Source of the DNA: Leishmania infantum JPCM5
Lineage: Eukaryota > Euglenozoa > Kinetoplastea > Trypanosomatida > Trypanosomatidae
Assembly: GCF_000002875.2 (NCBI RefSeq)
Contig: NC_009420.2
Span: 370,001 to 434,000 of the forward strand
DNA length: 64,000 nt
Direction of reading: 5' to 3'
The notes beneath the pieces are model-generated. The model did not search any database, was not told the origin of the DNA, and saw nothing but the letters and a program-made list of their open reading frames with translations. Positions 1-11,540 of this stretch are shown piece by piece. Each line of letters starts with the position of its first letter. The first letter of the stretch is position 1. The translations under genes and the position numbers were made by a program.

Positions 1-3000
1 TCCACATCTCTCTCTGCATGTCTCCGCTGGGCGAGGTCTTCCGAAGCCGTCTGCGTATGTTTCCGGCACTCGTGAACTGCTGCACTGTGGACTGGTTCTC
101 GGCGTGGCCGCAGCAGGCGCTGAGGAGCGTGGCACGCAACTACTTCGCCATGGTGCCGCTGCTCGCGCAGCAGGCAAAGGCAGTGGAGGCGTGCACGGAG
201 GTGTGCGTGCGTATCCACGTGAGTGTCGACGCCGTCTCTGTCCGCTTCCTCGCCGAGACGCAGCGGCACAACTACGTGACGCCTACGTCGTTCCTGGAGC
301 TGCTGCACACCTTCCGCGCGCTCATGGAGACGCAGACGGAAAAGAACCAGACCACAAAGGACCGCTTCATCAACGGCTTGGCCAAGCTTCGCGAGACTGA
401 GGACGCCGTAGCCGAGCTGCAGCAGACGCTGTCGCAGAGTCAGCCGGCGCTGCTGGAGAAGAATGAGTCCATCAGGGCCCTCGTCGCCGAGATGGAGTTG
501 CAGACAACTGAGGCGGAGAAGACAAAGAAGGAGGCGCAGAAGGAGCGTGAGGCAGTGGCGACGATGCAGGCCGAGTGTGCTGCCATCGAGGGCGCGGCGC
601 AGGAGCAACTGGCCGAGGCGCTGCCGGAGCTGGACCGTGCTCTGGAGAGCCTCAAAAACCTCAAATCGTCGCAGATTACGGAGGTGGCCGGCTACAAAGC
701 ACCCACCGCCGGCGTTGTCATGACGATGCAGGGCATCTGTATTCTGTTTCAAATCAGGCCGCAGATGCGCGCCGCGAGCCTGATGGAAAAGAAGCCGGAC
801 TTCTGGGCTACCGCCAAGGAGCAGCTCCTCAACAACCCGAACCTGCTGCTACAGCGGCTTATCCAGTACGACAAGGAGAACATACCCGAGAAGCTGATCC
901 AGGCAGTGATGCCCCTCGTCACGTCCGACGATTTCACTCCAAAGAAGATCGCTGGCGCCAGTCAGGCCTGTGCGGCCATGTGCCAGTGGACGCACGCCAT
1001 GGTGCGCTTTCACGAGGTGAATAAGAAGGTGGCACCGCTGCGACAGGAGCTGGCGGTGGCGCAGCAGGCGAACCAGAAGGCCCAGCAGAAGCTGAAGGAG
1101 GCCGAGACGCAGCTCGCCGATGTGGCGGAGCGGCTTGCCGATATGCAGCGCCGCAAGGAGGAGGCGGAGCGGGAGCTGGAGGAGCTGGGCCAAACGGTGA
1201 AGCGGACAGCGCTGCGGCTGGAGCGTGCGGCGATGCTGATAGATGGTCTAGCAGGCGAGAAGCGCAGCTGGATGCAGTCGCTAGAGCGCATCGACGAGTC
1301 GGCCCAGTACCTGATGGGCGACATGCTGGTGGCGGCTGGCCAGATAGCGTATTGCGGGCCCTTCACCTCCGTGTACCGCGAGGAACTCCTCGAGTCGTGG
1401 GGCAAAGAACTCGACCAGCGCTCCATCTTGCATAGTGCTCAGTATTCCATCTACCACACGCTGCAGGACGCTGTGGAAACGCGGGAGTGGATCTTGAAGG
1501 GGCTGCCGATGGATACCCTATCGATTGAGAACGCCCTCTTCGCGAAGAGCGCGCGCCGGTGGCCGCTTCTGATCGACCCCCAGACGCAGGGTAACCGCTG
1601 GATCCGGAGGACGTACAAGGACTCGCTGGAGGTGGTGCGGCCAAGCCAAAAGGACCTCGTCAAGCGCATCGAGTACTGCATCCGCGCAGGGCGGCCGGTG
1701 CTGCTGGAGAACATCGGCGAGGATATTGACGCCAGCCTCAACCCTCTGCTAGAGCGACGCACCTTCATGGAGGGTGGGACGGAGATGCTTCGCATCTCCG
1801 ACACGCCGATCCCGTGGAACCCGAAGTTCAAGTTCTTCATGACGACGAAACTGCCGAACCCGCACTACATCCCGGAGGTGATGGTGCGTGTGACGCTGCT
1901 GAACTTCTTCATCACCCCGCGCGGACTGGAGGACCAGCTTCTCGGCGTCGTGGTTGGACAGGAGCGCAGGGAGCTGGAAATGCGGCGCAGTGACCTGATT
2001 CAGAAGAACGCCGCGATGAAGGCCGACCTCATCAACACGCAGGAGAGCATCCTGTGCAAGCTGAAGGAAGTGCAGGGCGACGTGCTCGACGACGTGGAGC
2101 TTATTGCCTACTTGAACGAGTCGAAGGAAAAGACGCTGGAGATCACGACGCGGGTAGCCGAGGCGGAGGCTGCCGAGGTGGAGCTGACGGCGAGCCGTGA
2201 GGAGTACCGCCCCATCGCGCATCACTCTTCTTGCCTTTACTTCTGCTGCTCCACCCTCTCCAACGTCGACCCCATGTATCAGTACTCGCTGCAATGGTTC
2301 GTGCAGCTCTTCATCGCGAGCATTGAGCAGGCGAGGCGCGCCGACGACGTGGCACAGCGGCTGGAGAACTTGAAGGAGTACTTCACCTACAGCTTCTACC
2401 AGAACGTGAGCCGCTCCCTCTTTGAGAAGCACAAGCTCATGTTCTCCGTCTACCTCTGCGTGCGACTGATGGATCAGCGCGGGCAGGTGGACGCCGCCGA
2501 GTTCCGGTTCTTGCTGCAGGGCCCCACGCTCGTCGCCGACGCGAAGGACAACCCTGACCCGAGCTGGATCACACCGGCGACGTGGAACGAGTGGTGCTAC
2601 CTAGACCAGAACTTCGGCCCGTTCAAGGGCCTCAAGGCGCATCTGTGTGCCCACCTGTCGCACTACAAGGAGCTCTTCATGTCCTCGGCCGCTCATCGAC
2701 AGCCCATGGCCGCAGACTGGGCGGACAAGCTGACGCCAATGCAGCACTTGATGTTCCTGCGCTGCGTGCGGCCCGACAAGCTGATGGAGAGGTTGCAGGA
2801 CTTTGTCTTGGCGGAGATGGGTGAAAAGTTCATCCGGCCTCCGCCGTTTGACCTGCTCACGTCCTTCAAGGACTCCGGTCCGGCAGCGCCGCTCATCTTT
2901 ATCCTGTCGCAAGGTGCCGACCCCTATGACGACTGGAAGCGCTTCGCTGACGCGCAGAACATGAGCAAGAAGCTGTACGACGTATCGCTCGGCCAGGGGC

Positions 3001-4703
3001 AAGGTCCGCGCGCAGAGCGCATGGTGCAGGAGGGGATGGAGAACGGCTCGTGGGTTCTGCTGCAGAACTGCCACCTTGCCACGTCCTGGATGCCGACCCT
3101 GGAACGGCTGGTCGAGGCCATCACCCCAAACACGCATCCCAGCTTCCGACTGTGGCTGACGTCGATGCCAAATGCGCATTTTCCGGTGGCGGTGCTGCAG
3201 AACGGCGTGAAGATGACAAATGAGCCGCCGAAGGGGCTGCAGGCGAACGTGTCGCGCTCCATCGGCGCCTACTCTGGTGAGTTCCTGGAGAGCTGCCAGA
3301 AGTCGGTGGAGCTGAAGAAGCTCTTCTTCTCCATGTGCTTCTTCCACGCCTTGCTGCAGGAGCGTCGCAAGTTCGGCCCGCTCGGGTGGAATATCGCGTA
3401 CGAGTTCACGAGCGGCGATCTGGGCTGCTGCGCGGCGCAGATAAAGATGTTCCTGGATAAGTACGCCGAGGTGCCCTACACAGTGATCCGGGAGCTGAGC
3501 GGCAACATCCACTACGGTGGACGTGTAACGGATGAGTGGGATCGCCGCACCCTCAACACACTGCTGGAGCGCTTCGTGACGCCGGATGTCATGGCGGACG
3601 GCTACTTGTTCTGCCCGCGGCTGGAGGAGTACCAGTCGATCCCTGTCACGAACCGGCAGGGGTACCTGGACTACGTCGCCTCGTGGCCGCTTAACACCAA
3701 CCCGGAGACGTTCGGGCTGCACGAGAATGCCGACATCACCTGCGCCCGCACCGAGACGTTTGAGACTTTGCAGGCGATTGTACTTCTACATGGCGACGAG
3801 GGCCGCCGCGGCGACGGCGTGCCATCGTCCTCGGCAGCGGCGTCGACGCCGGATGACATGGTGAAGACGTTCGCGGAGGCCATCCACCGAAAAGTCGCCG
3901 CACCCTTTGACGTTGACCAGTTCCGCCGCAAGTACCCGACCAAGTACGAAGACTCTATGAACACGGTGTTGGTGCAGGAGGCCATCCGCTTTAACCGACT
4001 GGTGACACTTCTGCACCAGACTCTGGAGCAGCTGCCGATGGCGATCCGCGGCGAGATGGTCATGAGCAAGGAGCTGGAGGAAGTGTACCTGGCCCTGTAC
4101 AACAACCAGGTGCCTGCCCTGTGGTCCGACAAGGCATACCCGAGCCTCAAGTCGCTGGGTGCCTGGGTGGATGACCTGGTGCGACGCCTCGCAATGGTGC
4201 AGAACTGGTACGCGAACGGGCACCCGAAAGCGTACTGGATTTCCGGCTTCTTCTTCCCGCAGGCCTTCTTGACGAGCGTTCTGCAGAACTACGCGCGCAC
4301 GTTGCACATCTCCATCGACACCATCAGCTACGAGTTTGAATGGATGTCGACAGACCCGGCATCGGTCACGACGCCGCCGGAGGTGGGGTGCTACATCCAT
4401 GGCATGTTTATCGAGGGCGCACGCTTTGACCCTGCAACGCTGACGTTGGCGGAGTCGCTGCCCAAGGTGCTCTATGAGCAGGCACCGCTGCTGTGGTTGA
4501 AGCCAGTGGTCAACCGGCTATCCCCGGCGAGCGGCATCTACGAGTGCCCACTGTACAAGACGGTGCGTCGCGCCGGCACGCTGAGCACAACTGGGCACTC
4601 AACGAATTATGTGCTGGCCGTCGAAGTTCGGACACCGCCTAAAGCGGACGCGAAGCACTGGATTCGGCGCGGCGTGGCCCTTGTGTGTGCATTAAGCGTG
4701 TAA
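1..4703 (+). CDS. axonemal dynein heavy chain, 3' part (5' truncated by window edge)
   Basis: This is the motor half of a dynein heavy chain, the ATPase that slides axonemal microtubules. The frame is open from base 3, upstream of the ATG at 18, so the gene began before the window. Counting from that ATG, residues 1-45 (MSPLGEVFRSRLRMFP, then CCTVDWF) are the end of AAA4. Two long coiled coils at about 95-215 and 340-430 form the stalk and flank the microtubule-binding tip near 225-335 (GYKAPTAGVV, IQYDKENIPE). AAA5 and AAA6 follow, with SLGQGQGP near 989 and GSWVLLQNCHL just after. The C-terminal domain has FGPLGWNIAYEF and ends with RAGTLSTTGHSTNYVL and a GVAL motif. That ending is typical of axonemal, inner-arm-like chains rather than cytoplasmic ones. 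The exact inner-arm subtype cannot be assigned without the N-terminal tail. Stop TAA at 4701. Confidence 0.95.
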   Translation, partial: HISLCMSPLGEVFRSRLRMFPALVNCCTVDWFSAWPQQALRSVARNYFAMVPLLAQQAKAVEACTEVCVRIHVSVDAVSVRFLAETQRHNYVTPTSFLELLHTFRALMETQTEKNQTTKDRFINGLAKLRETEDAVAELQQTLSQSQPALLEKNESIRALVAEMELQTTEAEKTKKEAQKEREAVATMQAECAAIEGAAQEQLAEALPELDRALESLKNLKSSQITEVAGYKAPTAGVVMTMQGICILFQIRPQMRAASLMEKKPDFWATAKEQLLNNPNLLLQRLIQYDKENIPEKLIQAVMPLVTSDDFTPKKIAGASQACAAMCQWTHAMVRFHEVNKKVAPLRQELAVAQQANQKAQQKLKEAETQLADVAERLADMQRRKEEAERELEELGQTVKRTALRLERAAMLIDGLAGEKRSWMQSLERIDESAQYLMGDMLVAAGQIAYCGPFTSVYREELLESWGKELDQRSILHSAQYSIYHTLQDAVETREWILKGLPMDTLSIENALFAKSARRWPLLIDPQTQGNRWIRRTYKDSLEVVRPSQKDLVKRIEYCIRAGRPVLLENIGEDIDASLNPLLERRTFMEGGTEMLRISDTPIPWNPKFKFFMTTKLPNPHYIPEVMVRVTLLNFFITPRGLEDQLLGVVVGQERRELEMRRSDLIQKNAAMKADLINTQESILCKLKEVQGDVLDDVELIAYLNESKEKTLEITTRVAEAEAAEVELTASREEYRPIAHHSSCLYFCCSTLSNVDPMYQYSLQWFVQLFIASIEQARRADDVAQRLENLKEYFTYSFYQNVSRSLFEKHKLMFSVYLCVRLMDQRGQVDAAEFRFLLQGPTLVADAKDNPDPSWITPATWNEWCYLDQNFGPFKGLKAHLCAHLSHYKELFMSSAAHRQPMAADWADKLTPMQHLMFLRCVRPDKLMERLQDFVLAEMGEKFIRPPPFDLLTSFKDSGPAAPLIFILSQGADPYDDWKRFADAQNMSKKLYDVSLGQGQGPRAERMVQEGMENGSWVLLQNCHLATSWMPTLERLVEAITPNTHPSFRLWLTSMPNAHFPVAVLQNGVKMTNEPPKGLQANVSRSIGAYSGEFLESCQKSVELKKLFFSMCFFHALLQERRKFGPLGWNIAYEFTSGDLGCCAAQIKMFLDKYAEVPYTVIRELSGNIHYGGRVTDEWDRRTLNTLLERFVTPDVMADGYLFCPRLEEYQSIPVTNRQGYLDYVASWPLNTNPETFGLHENADITCARTETFETLQAIVLLHGDEGRRGDGVPSSSAAASTPDDMVKTFAEAIHRKVAAPFDVDQFRRKYPTKYEDSMNTVLVQEAIRFNRLVTLLHQTLEQLPMAIRGEMVMSKELEEVYLALYNNQVPALWSDKAYPSLKSLGAWVDDLVRRLAMVQNWYANGHPKAYWISGFFFPQAFLTSVLQNYARTLHISIDTISYEFEWMSTDPASVTTPPEVGCYIHGMFIEGARFDPATLTLAESLPKVLYEQAPLLWLKPVVNRLSPASGIYECPLYKTVRRAGTLSTTGHSTNYVLAVEVRTPPKADAKHWIRRGVALVCALSV

Positions 4704-7700
4704 CCCGCGAATGTAGCGGAACGCCCGTGCCTCCAACGGTTTAGTGTACTTCTGTCTCTCCGTGTTTCCTCGATGGAGGTGGTGGTGGTGGGGAGTCACA
4801 TGTGTGCACGCGTACGTGTACACTCGCTGGGGGGGGCACCAAAGTAAGCACAGCTTCTTTGCTCACGTTTTGCCGAGGGCGTTGTGTGTCTCCGGCCGTC
4901 TCGTGCTCCTCTCCTTCCCTGGTGAGGTCGTTTCCCCTGTTGGCTGCGCTTTTCGTTTTCCTTTGCACGCCTGGTTCTGCCGCGCGAGATGTAACGACAA
5001 GGCCAAGACAGCGATCAAGAGACGAGGTGAAACACATAAAAAAAGAGGTGAGTGATGGTGAGCGAAGACCCGACAATGTAAACACACACACACACACCGA
5101 TATGCGAACACACCCACGCAGTGCCTCTCTCTTTCAAAGCCTCTTTCCCTCATGACTACCGCCACCGTCGCAACCATGGCCACGCTATCCTTTTCTTGTG
5201 CTGCTGCACCGTGCGTGTCTGTGGATGTGCGCCCTTCGCGATTGTGTTCGGCGCTGTGCTGGTCTCGTTTTATCTCCTGCACGAAGCACATGACCCACAC
5301 CCGCTCAATTGCAGATCCCGACACGTCTCCCCCTCCTTCCCCTTCTGCTCTGTATGCTTTGCGATTATGCTTCTTCGTGTTCTTTGTTGTTGTTGCTATT
5401 GCTGTTCGCTCCGTGTTGTGTATCCAATCTCGTCGGGCTCATGCCGCTGTGGGCAACTCGTCGCGCTTTCGTTTGCTTTTTTTTTGGTTTCCAGGCGTAC
5501 GCATGTGCGTGTATGCGGATGTGTGTGTGTATCTCTTCCAAGAAGCTTGGCCACCGCTTCCTTTCTTGTTTTCTTTTTTTTTTAGCGTCCTCCCCTCTCG
5601 TCCTGTACTATGCGTTCCACCCTTCCTGCTCTCGTCGCCGATTCCGGTCGACATGAGCACGCATACAGGCGCGTGCTCATGCACGCACACACAGACAGAC
5701 ACACACCGTAAAGGGTGTTTCGGTCTCCTACTTTGTTAGAGTTGAATGATGTAAAGACTTTCCTGAGAGCGCTCAAGCAAGACTACATATATGCGTATAT
5801 ATGTTTAGGTTTGGGGGAGGGGGGCGATAAGGGCCATCGATGTAAACTGGAATGCACGCATCAAAGAAGAAAATGTGTGCTGCCCGCACATTTCAAGCTG
5901 TCAGTGACAACGACAGGCGACCTTCTGCATATAGTGCATCTCACACAAGCGTGAACACTGTCAAACAACAACAACAAAGCGAATGAACCGCATCGTCCGC
6001 TGAGTCGTGTAGAGTATCTGAGTGGACACCGAGCATAAATACAGATGTGCAGCCGCGCCGATCAACACCCTTGCGCGCACGTGTGCCCATCAGCTTCAGC
6101 TCCCCTGCGAGCAGAGCGTTCTTTTTCTCCTTGGGAACCTGTAGCGCTCCCGGCTGCACCGTCCTCATGTCGTCGCCAAGTCCGGAGACTCCGTGCACGC
6201 GCGCCGCAAAACGACTTTCCCACAGAACCAGCCGCTGCGCCTGTCTACTCGATGTCTGCCGCCTCTTTCTCTTTCTGCCTTTCACACTTCCACATCTGCG
6301 TTGGACTTCGGCTGCTTCTCCGTGGCCTCGGGCTGCCGCGTTTCTCTTCTCTTGCGTCTATCGGGTGATGCACACTTTCTGCTGCTCCCTTGTTCTACGT
6401 AGCTGCGTTCGTGTTTGCGTATGTGTGTGTGTGTGTGTAAAATAGAAGCGGCTATTTCAGGCGTTTCTGAACTTTGTCTTTTCCTGCGGTTGCCTTCATC
6501 TTGCACTTTTTTCCCCTCTGCTCTTGTGCCTGTTTCTGGCAGGAGGCGATCCGATCGTTGGCTGCTGGCGCAGCGCAGAGCCCCACACACTTCTCCAGGC
6601 GTAAGAGCCACACAGCCGGATTTTCTCTCTCCTCAAAAACAGAGACTTTCTCCTTGACCAGATCCCTCAACAAAAGAAAAACCAAAGAGCAAGAGCAGAC
6701 GGTGCTCAGGAAAGCGAAGCGGAACCGCCCCGCCCCCGCCCCCGCCAAACGGAGCGACAGTCGGCGGCTTTGAAAAGAGAACACAGGAACGAGGCAGCAG
6801 AGGTAAGCGTGACGTCGGTATAGCTCGTGCTCGTCGCCTGCGCTTGGGCTTCACCTCGCCCCCTTTTCCTCGTTACGCGTCCACGGCTTCGGCTCTCGCG
6901 CCAACCGCTTTATTTACCCTTTTCTCTAAGCCCATCTCCTCTTGGTGCGGCGATACTTTTTCTTTTTGTTGTTCATGGGTGCTTGTTAGAAGCGCTCACT
7001 TCGTACGCACGAGTTCCCTCTCCTCCTGCTTCTGTTTGAGAAGCTTGGTCGTCTTCTCTTCATCCTCACAAAAACCCCCCTCCACAACCAGGCATCTATC
7101 TTTTCAGCCCCCCTCCCCCTTTTCTTCCTTCTCTCCGTTACTACCCAGCGCTGTCCTACGCTTCTACACATCCGCGAATTGCCGCACTCGCGCACACACA
7201 CACAGTGAGAAGGAACACACTCTCTCACCGCTGGTTCCTCGGACTCTTTTTTTTTCGTGTTCTTCGTCTGCCTCGCCCCTCAAGGGTGCGTTCCTGTGTA
7301 GGCTTCCTCATCTGCTTTGACGACTTGCATAGTGCTTCTCCTGGCATTTGCTGTATTTTACCGAACACAGTTGCTTGAGTATTCTAGAGGTGTGCGTCCG
7401 TGTTGTAGGCTGTCTTCGTGCGTGCGGGCAACTCAAGCAGTAGAACTTTCACTGTTTCTGCACTCATATATATATATATATCTTGTATGTTTATCTCTCT
7501 CACTCACCTCAGCATCACGCTGCTGCTGTGACCGATTTAATTGTCGTTTTTTACTTTCCCCTTCTGGCATTCTCTTATCTTTTTTTTTTCGTGCTGTTGC
7601 CGCGGCTCCCTTCTCCGCGGCTGAGCTGCAGCTGCTGCACCCTGTCTCTTGCTCACCTTTTCACCCCATCCCCTTTTTTTGGTGTGTTCTCCTTGTTGCG

Positions 7701-8086
7701 TGAGTGCTTTTCTCTCTCCTTGGGCTTCATCAACGTTGCCTTCCGTGCTGCACAACGTCGTCCATTCTGGAAGGCAACCGCTCGGCTACTTTTTTCTTGA
7801 CTTGCCTGCAGGTGCTGTGACTTGTTGGAGAGCGTCTCTGACAGGGAACAAGAGCGGTCGGTGATGTGAGCGCGTGCCGTGTGTGTCAGTCGACCCCCCC
7901 CAACCTCCTCTGATTCTCTTATATATATGTATATCTTCCACCTCAATTCGTTGCCTTACCAAAGCTGTGGTGTTCGTCCGTTTCGGGGCCGTGCGCGCCT
8001 TTTTTCTCAGCCCCGCCCCGAGTACACGACCACATTGTGTGTGTGTCTGTGTGTGTCGGCTGCTCCATCCGCACACACGTACGCCT
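4704..8086 (+). other. 3.4 kb spacer: dynein 3'UTR and upstream region of next gene
   Basis: I see no credible gene here. The open frames are short, pyrimidine-driven and lack family resemblance. It holds an (AC)n tract at 5083-5098, a (GT)n tract at 6422-6438, a TA tract at 7466-7481 and many T-rich and C-rich runs. The length suggests long UTRs, or a non-coding transcript that the sequence alone cannot reveal. Confidence 0.7.
8001..8010 (+). promoter_or_regulatory. probable spliced-leader trans-splice acceptor
   Basis: A T-rich pyrimidine tract ends in CAG with AG at 8009-8010. It would leave a 5'UTR of about 76 nt with no upstream ATG before the ATG at 8087. Confidence 0.5.
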
Positions 8087-10837
8087 ATGTCTGTTCACCG
8101 CAATCAGCACGACGGCGCTTGCTCTCTCCTCCTCCCCACCCCTCCGCCCACCGAACCTCTTCCTATGAGCGGCTGCAGGAAAGTGCAGTGCTGCAGAGGC
8201 AGCTGGAAGCAGGCGTTCTGCAGCCTGCCTGGCAAGACTACTGCCGGCGTGACGTACCTTCGTGCTCTCGCAGCTGTCTTAGCCTGCTTCTCGACCGTGT
8301 CGGCGATGCTGTACATCTGTATTCTCGGCCTGGATGATGTGTACTCGGTGCAGAACAGCCAAAACGTTTACTACTCGAATGAATCCCTCGCCGTGGCAAG
8401 CGACGCGCTTGGGGGGACAGCGAACACTGCCGAGAGTCCAACATTGTTGTTTCCGCAGCTACGCGCCACCGTCGGCCTCCACACCGTGTGCGTCGGTTTC
8501 AATTGCTTCCTGCGTTCTCGTCTCACTGGCGTCTCGGCCCTTGTGGCGAGTGCGGCTCAGGGAACCACAGGGCGCCGTCTACCCAGAGAACTCGCCGCCG
8601 CATACGAGGAGGCCACATACCAGTACATCTTTGGCTTCGACATAGGTGCGCACTGCGGGACGCCATGGAGCAAGACACAGTCTCTTAGCACCTTCGGCGT
8701 GGCGGCATTGACGTTGTCGCTTGTATTGTCGCTCGCACTGTTTGCCGTCAGCATGGGTCTCTGCTTCGTGGTCGGCAAAACGGACTTCCTGGCCAGCAAC
8801 ACGACAGCCGACGGGGACTTTCATCTCACCAACCTCAACGCGCTGGACGTGCCTGCACCGTATGGGATGCGCCAAATCGATAGACATCTGCGAATGAAAA
8901 CGCCGCTGCTCCTGAGCGCGGGGATACTTAGTTTATTCGCCTTTTTCACGAGCGTTTGCACGATGGGTGTCGCCGTCGCATTGAACCGGAGCAAGTCAAA
9001 ATGTGGGCAGTCTGTGTGCGGGGCGTTTAAGCAGGGCATGGAGCGCTTCTACGAGCTGGCGGACTCCCTCCACGTGAACGTCTCCATACCTCGCACCTAC
9101 TCGTGCGAACCAGGCAGCTCCTACATCCTGGTTTTCGTTACTTTCTGTAGCTCTGCTGTATGCCTTACAATGGGCTCTGCGATATTCTTCTGCTACCGTC
9201 ACTCTCGGCACCACGAACAGATGCTGGAGATGCGCGATCAGCTGCGGCGGATAACGGAGGTGCAGGGTCTCGCAGGTGGCAGGAGTGTTGCCCGTGCGGA
9301 ATCGCGGCGAGGGACAGCGTTGGCGAATACCTCTTCGTTGATCGTTTCAGTGAGTAGCCCTTCCCAGGCGTATTCGGACATGCATCACAGTGACTTCTTC
9401 GCCGACGGTGGACTAGCGCGGCGTCGCCACTTTGGGAGTCCTGCCGAGGATGCGCAACGGCGCCCTCGCAGCGTTGGCGCCGGCATCGAGCGATATCGAC
9501 TTCTCAAGCAGTTCATGGCGGCGGAGGAGCACAGCCGGGGGTGTATCAAAGCGACGGAAAGTGTCCACTTTCAAGTATTCCTGGCGCTGTGCGAGACTGT
9601 GTGGCTCGCCGAAAGACTTTGCAGACTCCACATGCTTACACTCAACTGTTTTGTCGGCCCGGCTTTGGAGATATGCGTGCTGGAAACGCAGTGCCGGCAG
9701 CAGCTCATTCGGGAGTACCACGCCGGTGTTACTGAGGTCCTCGCCAGCTTAAGGGAGGATGCGGGAGTAGTCCCGTCACAACCCCGTCAACCGCGAGTAA
9801 AGGGCGCGGTTCTACAAGAACAGGAGAGGGCAGTGTGGGACGAGCGTGTGCGACGGTGGCAGCAGGTGAGGGCGGAAATGAGTCGTAGCTTTCAGCGCAC
9901 CGCCTCGCACGCAGCTGCGGAGGCGCGACTGCGGCGAAGGCCGTCTTCCCCGGCTCATTCACGGACAGCCTCGTGCGCGGGGCCCAATATGAATGAGTGG
10001 CTCGAGAAGCTCGAGGAGCTAGATGCCACCTCTGTCGACAAGCTTTTCTTGGCAGGCTCACTTGCGGAGCCTCCGCCCAGAAGGAATGGGCAGCATAAGG
10101 AGGCAGGCACGAGCACCAGTTTCTCCAGCCCTACCCGTTCCAGGGCGGGCTTGCCCTTCTCCGGCGGCGATACCTTCGCTGCCTGTGATGCAGCGCGGTC
10201 GAACGTGTGCACCGACGGCGTATCAGCTACTGGATCCGCTGAAGCGTACGATCCTCCGTACGAACAGCAGGGGCGGCTGCATGAAGGCCCCTCTGAACGA
10301 CCACATAAGGTTCCTCAACAGTCAGACGTGAGGGACGCGAGGCTGGAGTGCAGCGGGAGCGCCTGTGCCAAGGTCGCACAAAAAGGGAAGGAAAACAGGT
10401 ATCTCGAACTCTTGACGAGGACTTCTGCAAGATCCACGTACTCTCTCCGCGGCAGCGTCTCCCTTCCCCCTTCATCAACACACGTGGCCAGCGAGTCGCA
10501 GTCGCTGCGGCCGGCGGTGAGTACGTCGAAGTCCAACAGCCAAGTCGATCCCATCAATGCCGCTGGCGATGGCGTAAGGCTGCAAGCCGTCTCGCATTGC
10601 ACCGACAACGCTTCAGCTGCTGCGGAGTGGCATAAGGTGTTTCAAGGTGCTTCTGAGAAAGAGCCTGAGAAGGGCACAATCCTCGATTGCAAGAGGTTAC
10701 GCAGCTGGACAGGGCCCACCTTTTCATCGGCGTCAACAAAGCAAGCAGACACGACTGTTTCGTGTGCGACTCCAGCGGCAGCAGCTCCATTGACTGGCCC
10801 GTGGCGTAAGCGCAGGGACGTGCAGAACCTGCTGTAG
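8087..10837 (+). CDS. hypothetical four-span membrane protein with long C-terminal tail
   Basis: I do not recognise the family. The longer open frame begins at GTG 7874; the first in-frame ATG is 8087 (916 aa), and another ATG at 8165 is possible. Four hydrophobic spans are visible at about residues 57-80, 203-230, 271-298 and 344-370. A large first loop contains cysteines and an NES glycosylation motif. The second loop carries cysteines and NVS. The last 540 residues are hydrophilic, serine- and arginine-rich and probably cytosolic, with a short charged helical stretch near residue 640. The topology recalls amastins and tetraspan proteins, but the conserved amastin loop signature is absent, so I do not call it amastin. 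The tail could be a binding platform for cytosolic partners; that is inference only. Confidence 0.85.
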   Translation: MSVHRNQHDGACSLLLPTPPPTEPLPMSGCRKVQCCRGSWKQAFCSLPGKTTAGVTYLRALAAVLACFSTVSAMLYICILGLDDVYSVQNSQNVYYSNESLAVASDALGGTANTAESPTLLFPQLRATVGLHTVCVGFNCFLRSRLTGVSALVASAAQGTTGRRLPRELAAAYEEATYQYIFGFDIGAHCGTPWSKTQSLSTFGVAALTLSLVLSLALFAVSMGLCFVVGKTDFLASNTTADGDFHLTNLNALDVPAPYGMRQIDRHLRMKTPLLLSAGILSLFAFFTSVCTMGVAVALNRSKSKCGQSVCGAFKQGMERFYELADSLHVNVSIPRTYSCEPGSSYILVFVTFCSSAVCLTMGSAIFFCYRHSRHHEQMLEMRDQLRRITEVQGLAGGRSVARAESRRGTALANTSSLIVSVSSPSQAYSDMHHSDFFADGGLARRRHFGSPAEDAQRRPRSVGAGIERYRLLKQFMAAEEHSRGCIKATESVHFQVFLALCETVWLAERLCRLHMLTLNCFVGPALEICVLETQCRQQLIREYHAGVTEVLASLREDAGVVPSQPRQPRVKGAVLQEQERAVWDERVRRWQQVRAEMSRSFQRTASHAAAEARLRRRPSSPAHSRTASCAGPNMNEWLEKLEELDATSVDKLFLAGSLAEPPPRRNGQHKEAGTSTSFSSPTRSRAGLPFSGGDTFAACDAARSNVCTDGVSATGSAEAYDPPYEQQGRLHEGPSERPHKVPQQSDVRDARLECSGSACAKVAQKGKENRYLELLTRTSARSTYSLRGSVSLPPSSTHVASESQSLRPAVSTSKSNSQVDPINAAGDGVRLQAVSHCTDNASAAAEWHKVFQGASEKEPEKGTILDCKRLRSWTGPTFSSASTKQADTTVSCATPAAAAPLTGPWRKRRDVQNLL

Positions 10838-11515
10838 GCGGCGGTGCTACACAGACAAGCTTTACCTGGTGTCTCTCGCATGTCTGGGTCTGCCCTTTCT
10901 CCTCGCATCCTTATTTTCATTTTGCTTCTTACTCTTCCTGGACAGATGGCGCCATGGTTGCCGCTTCCGCCGGGGTTTCCGACTGGTCTCGTGTGCCTCC
11001 GTTGAATTGCCTCGTTTTGTTTCTCTGTACCGCCTCATGGGACACTTCGAACCACACAAACGAGAACAGCAACAAAAAAGAGCTTTTTTCTTTTCTGTTT
11101 TTTTTTTATTGTTCGTCATCCTACGAATCACAGGTGCTTTCTGTGCCGCTTTCTGTCTGTTTCTTTCTTTTCCCTCTCCCTCCCCACTTGTTTCCTGCGC
11201 CTTCACCTTTTGGCCGCTTGTGTATCTGCCCGCCTCTACGCATCTACACGCACACACAGACCTTCTATGTTCTGTTGTTTCTTGGTTGTTTATCTGCCAC
11301 GTTTTTCTTTTCTCCTTCTCCCCCCTCTCTCTTTCTCGTTTCCCGGTGTGCCCGTCCTCCCTTTTCTGCCTTCTCTTTTTTGTTGCTGTTGATGCCGTTG
11401 TCTTCTTGGTAGGACTTTGTGCAGCATACAATGTCGGCGACGTGCCGTGTGTGTGGGTGTGCTGTGTTTCGTTCTCCTCTTTTAGGACTGCTGTATTCTC
11501 AACCTGCTGTCCCTC

Positions 11516-11540
11516 CTCACCTCACCTCACCTCACCTCAC
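11516..11540 (+). repeat. pentanucleotide tandem repeat (CTCAC)5
   Basis: Five perfect consecutive CTCAC units sit within a pyrimidine-rich UTR-like stretch. Confidence 0.95.
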
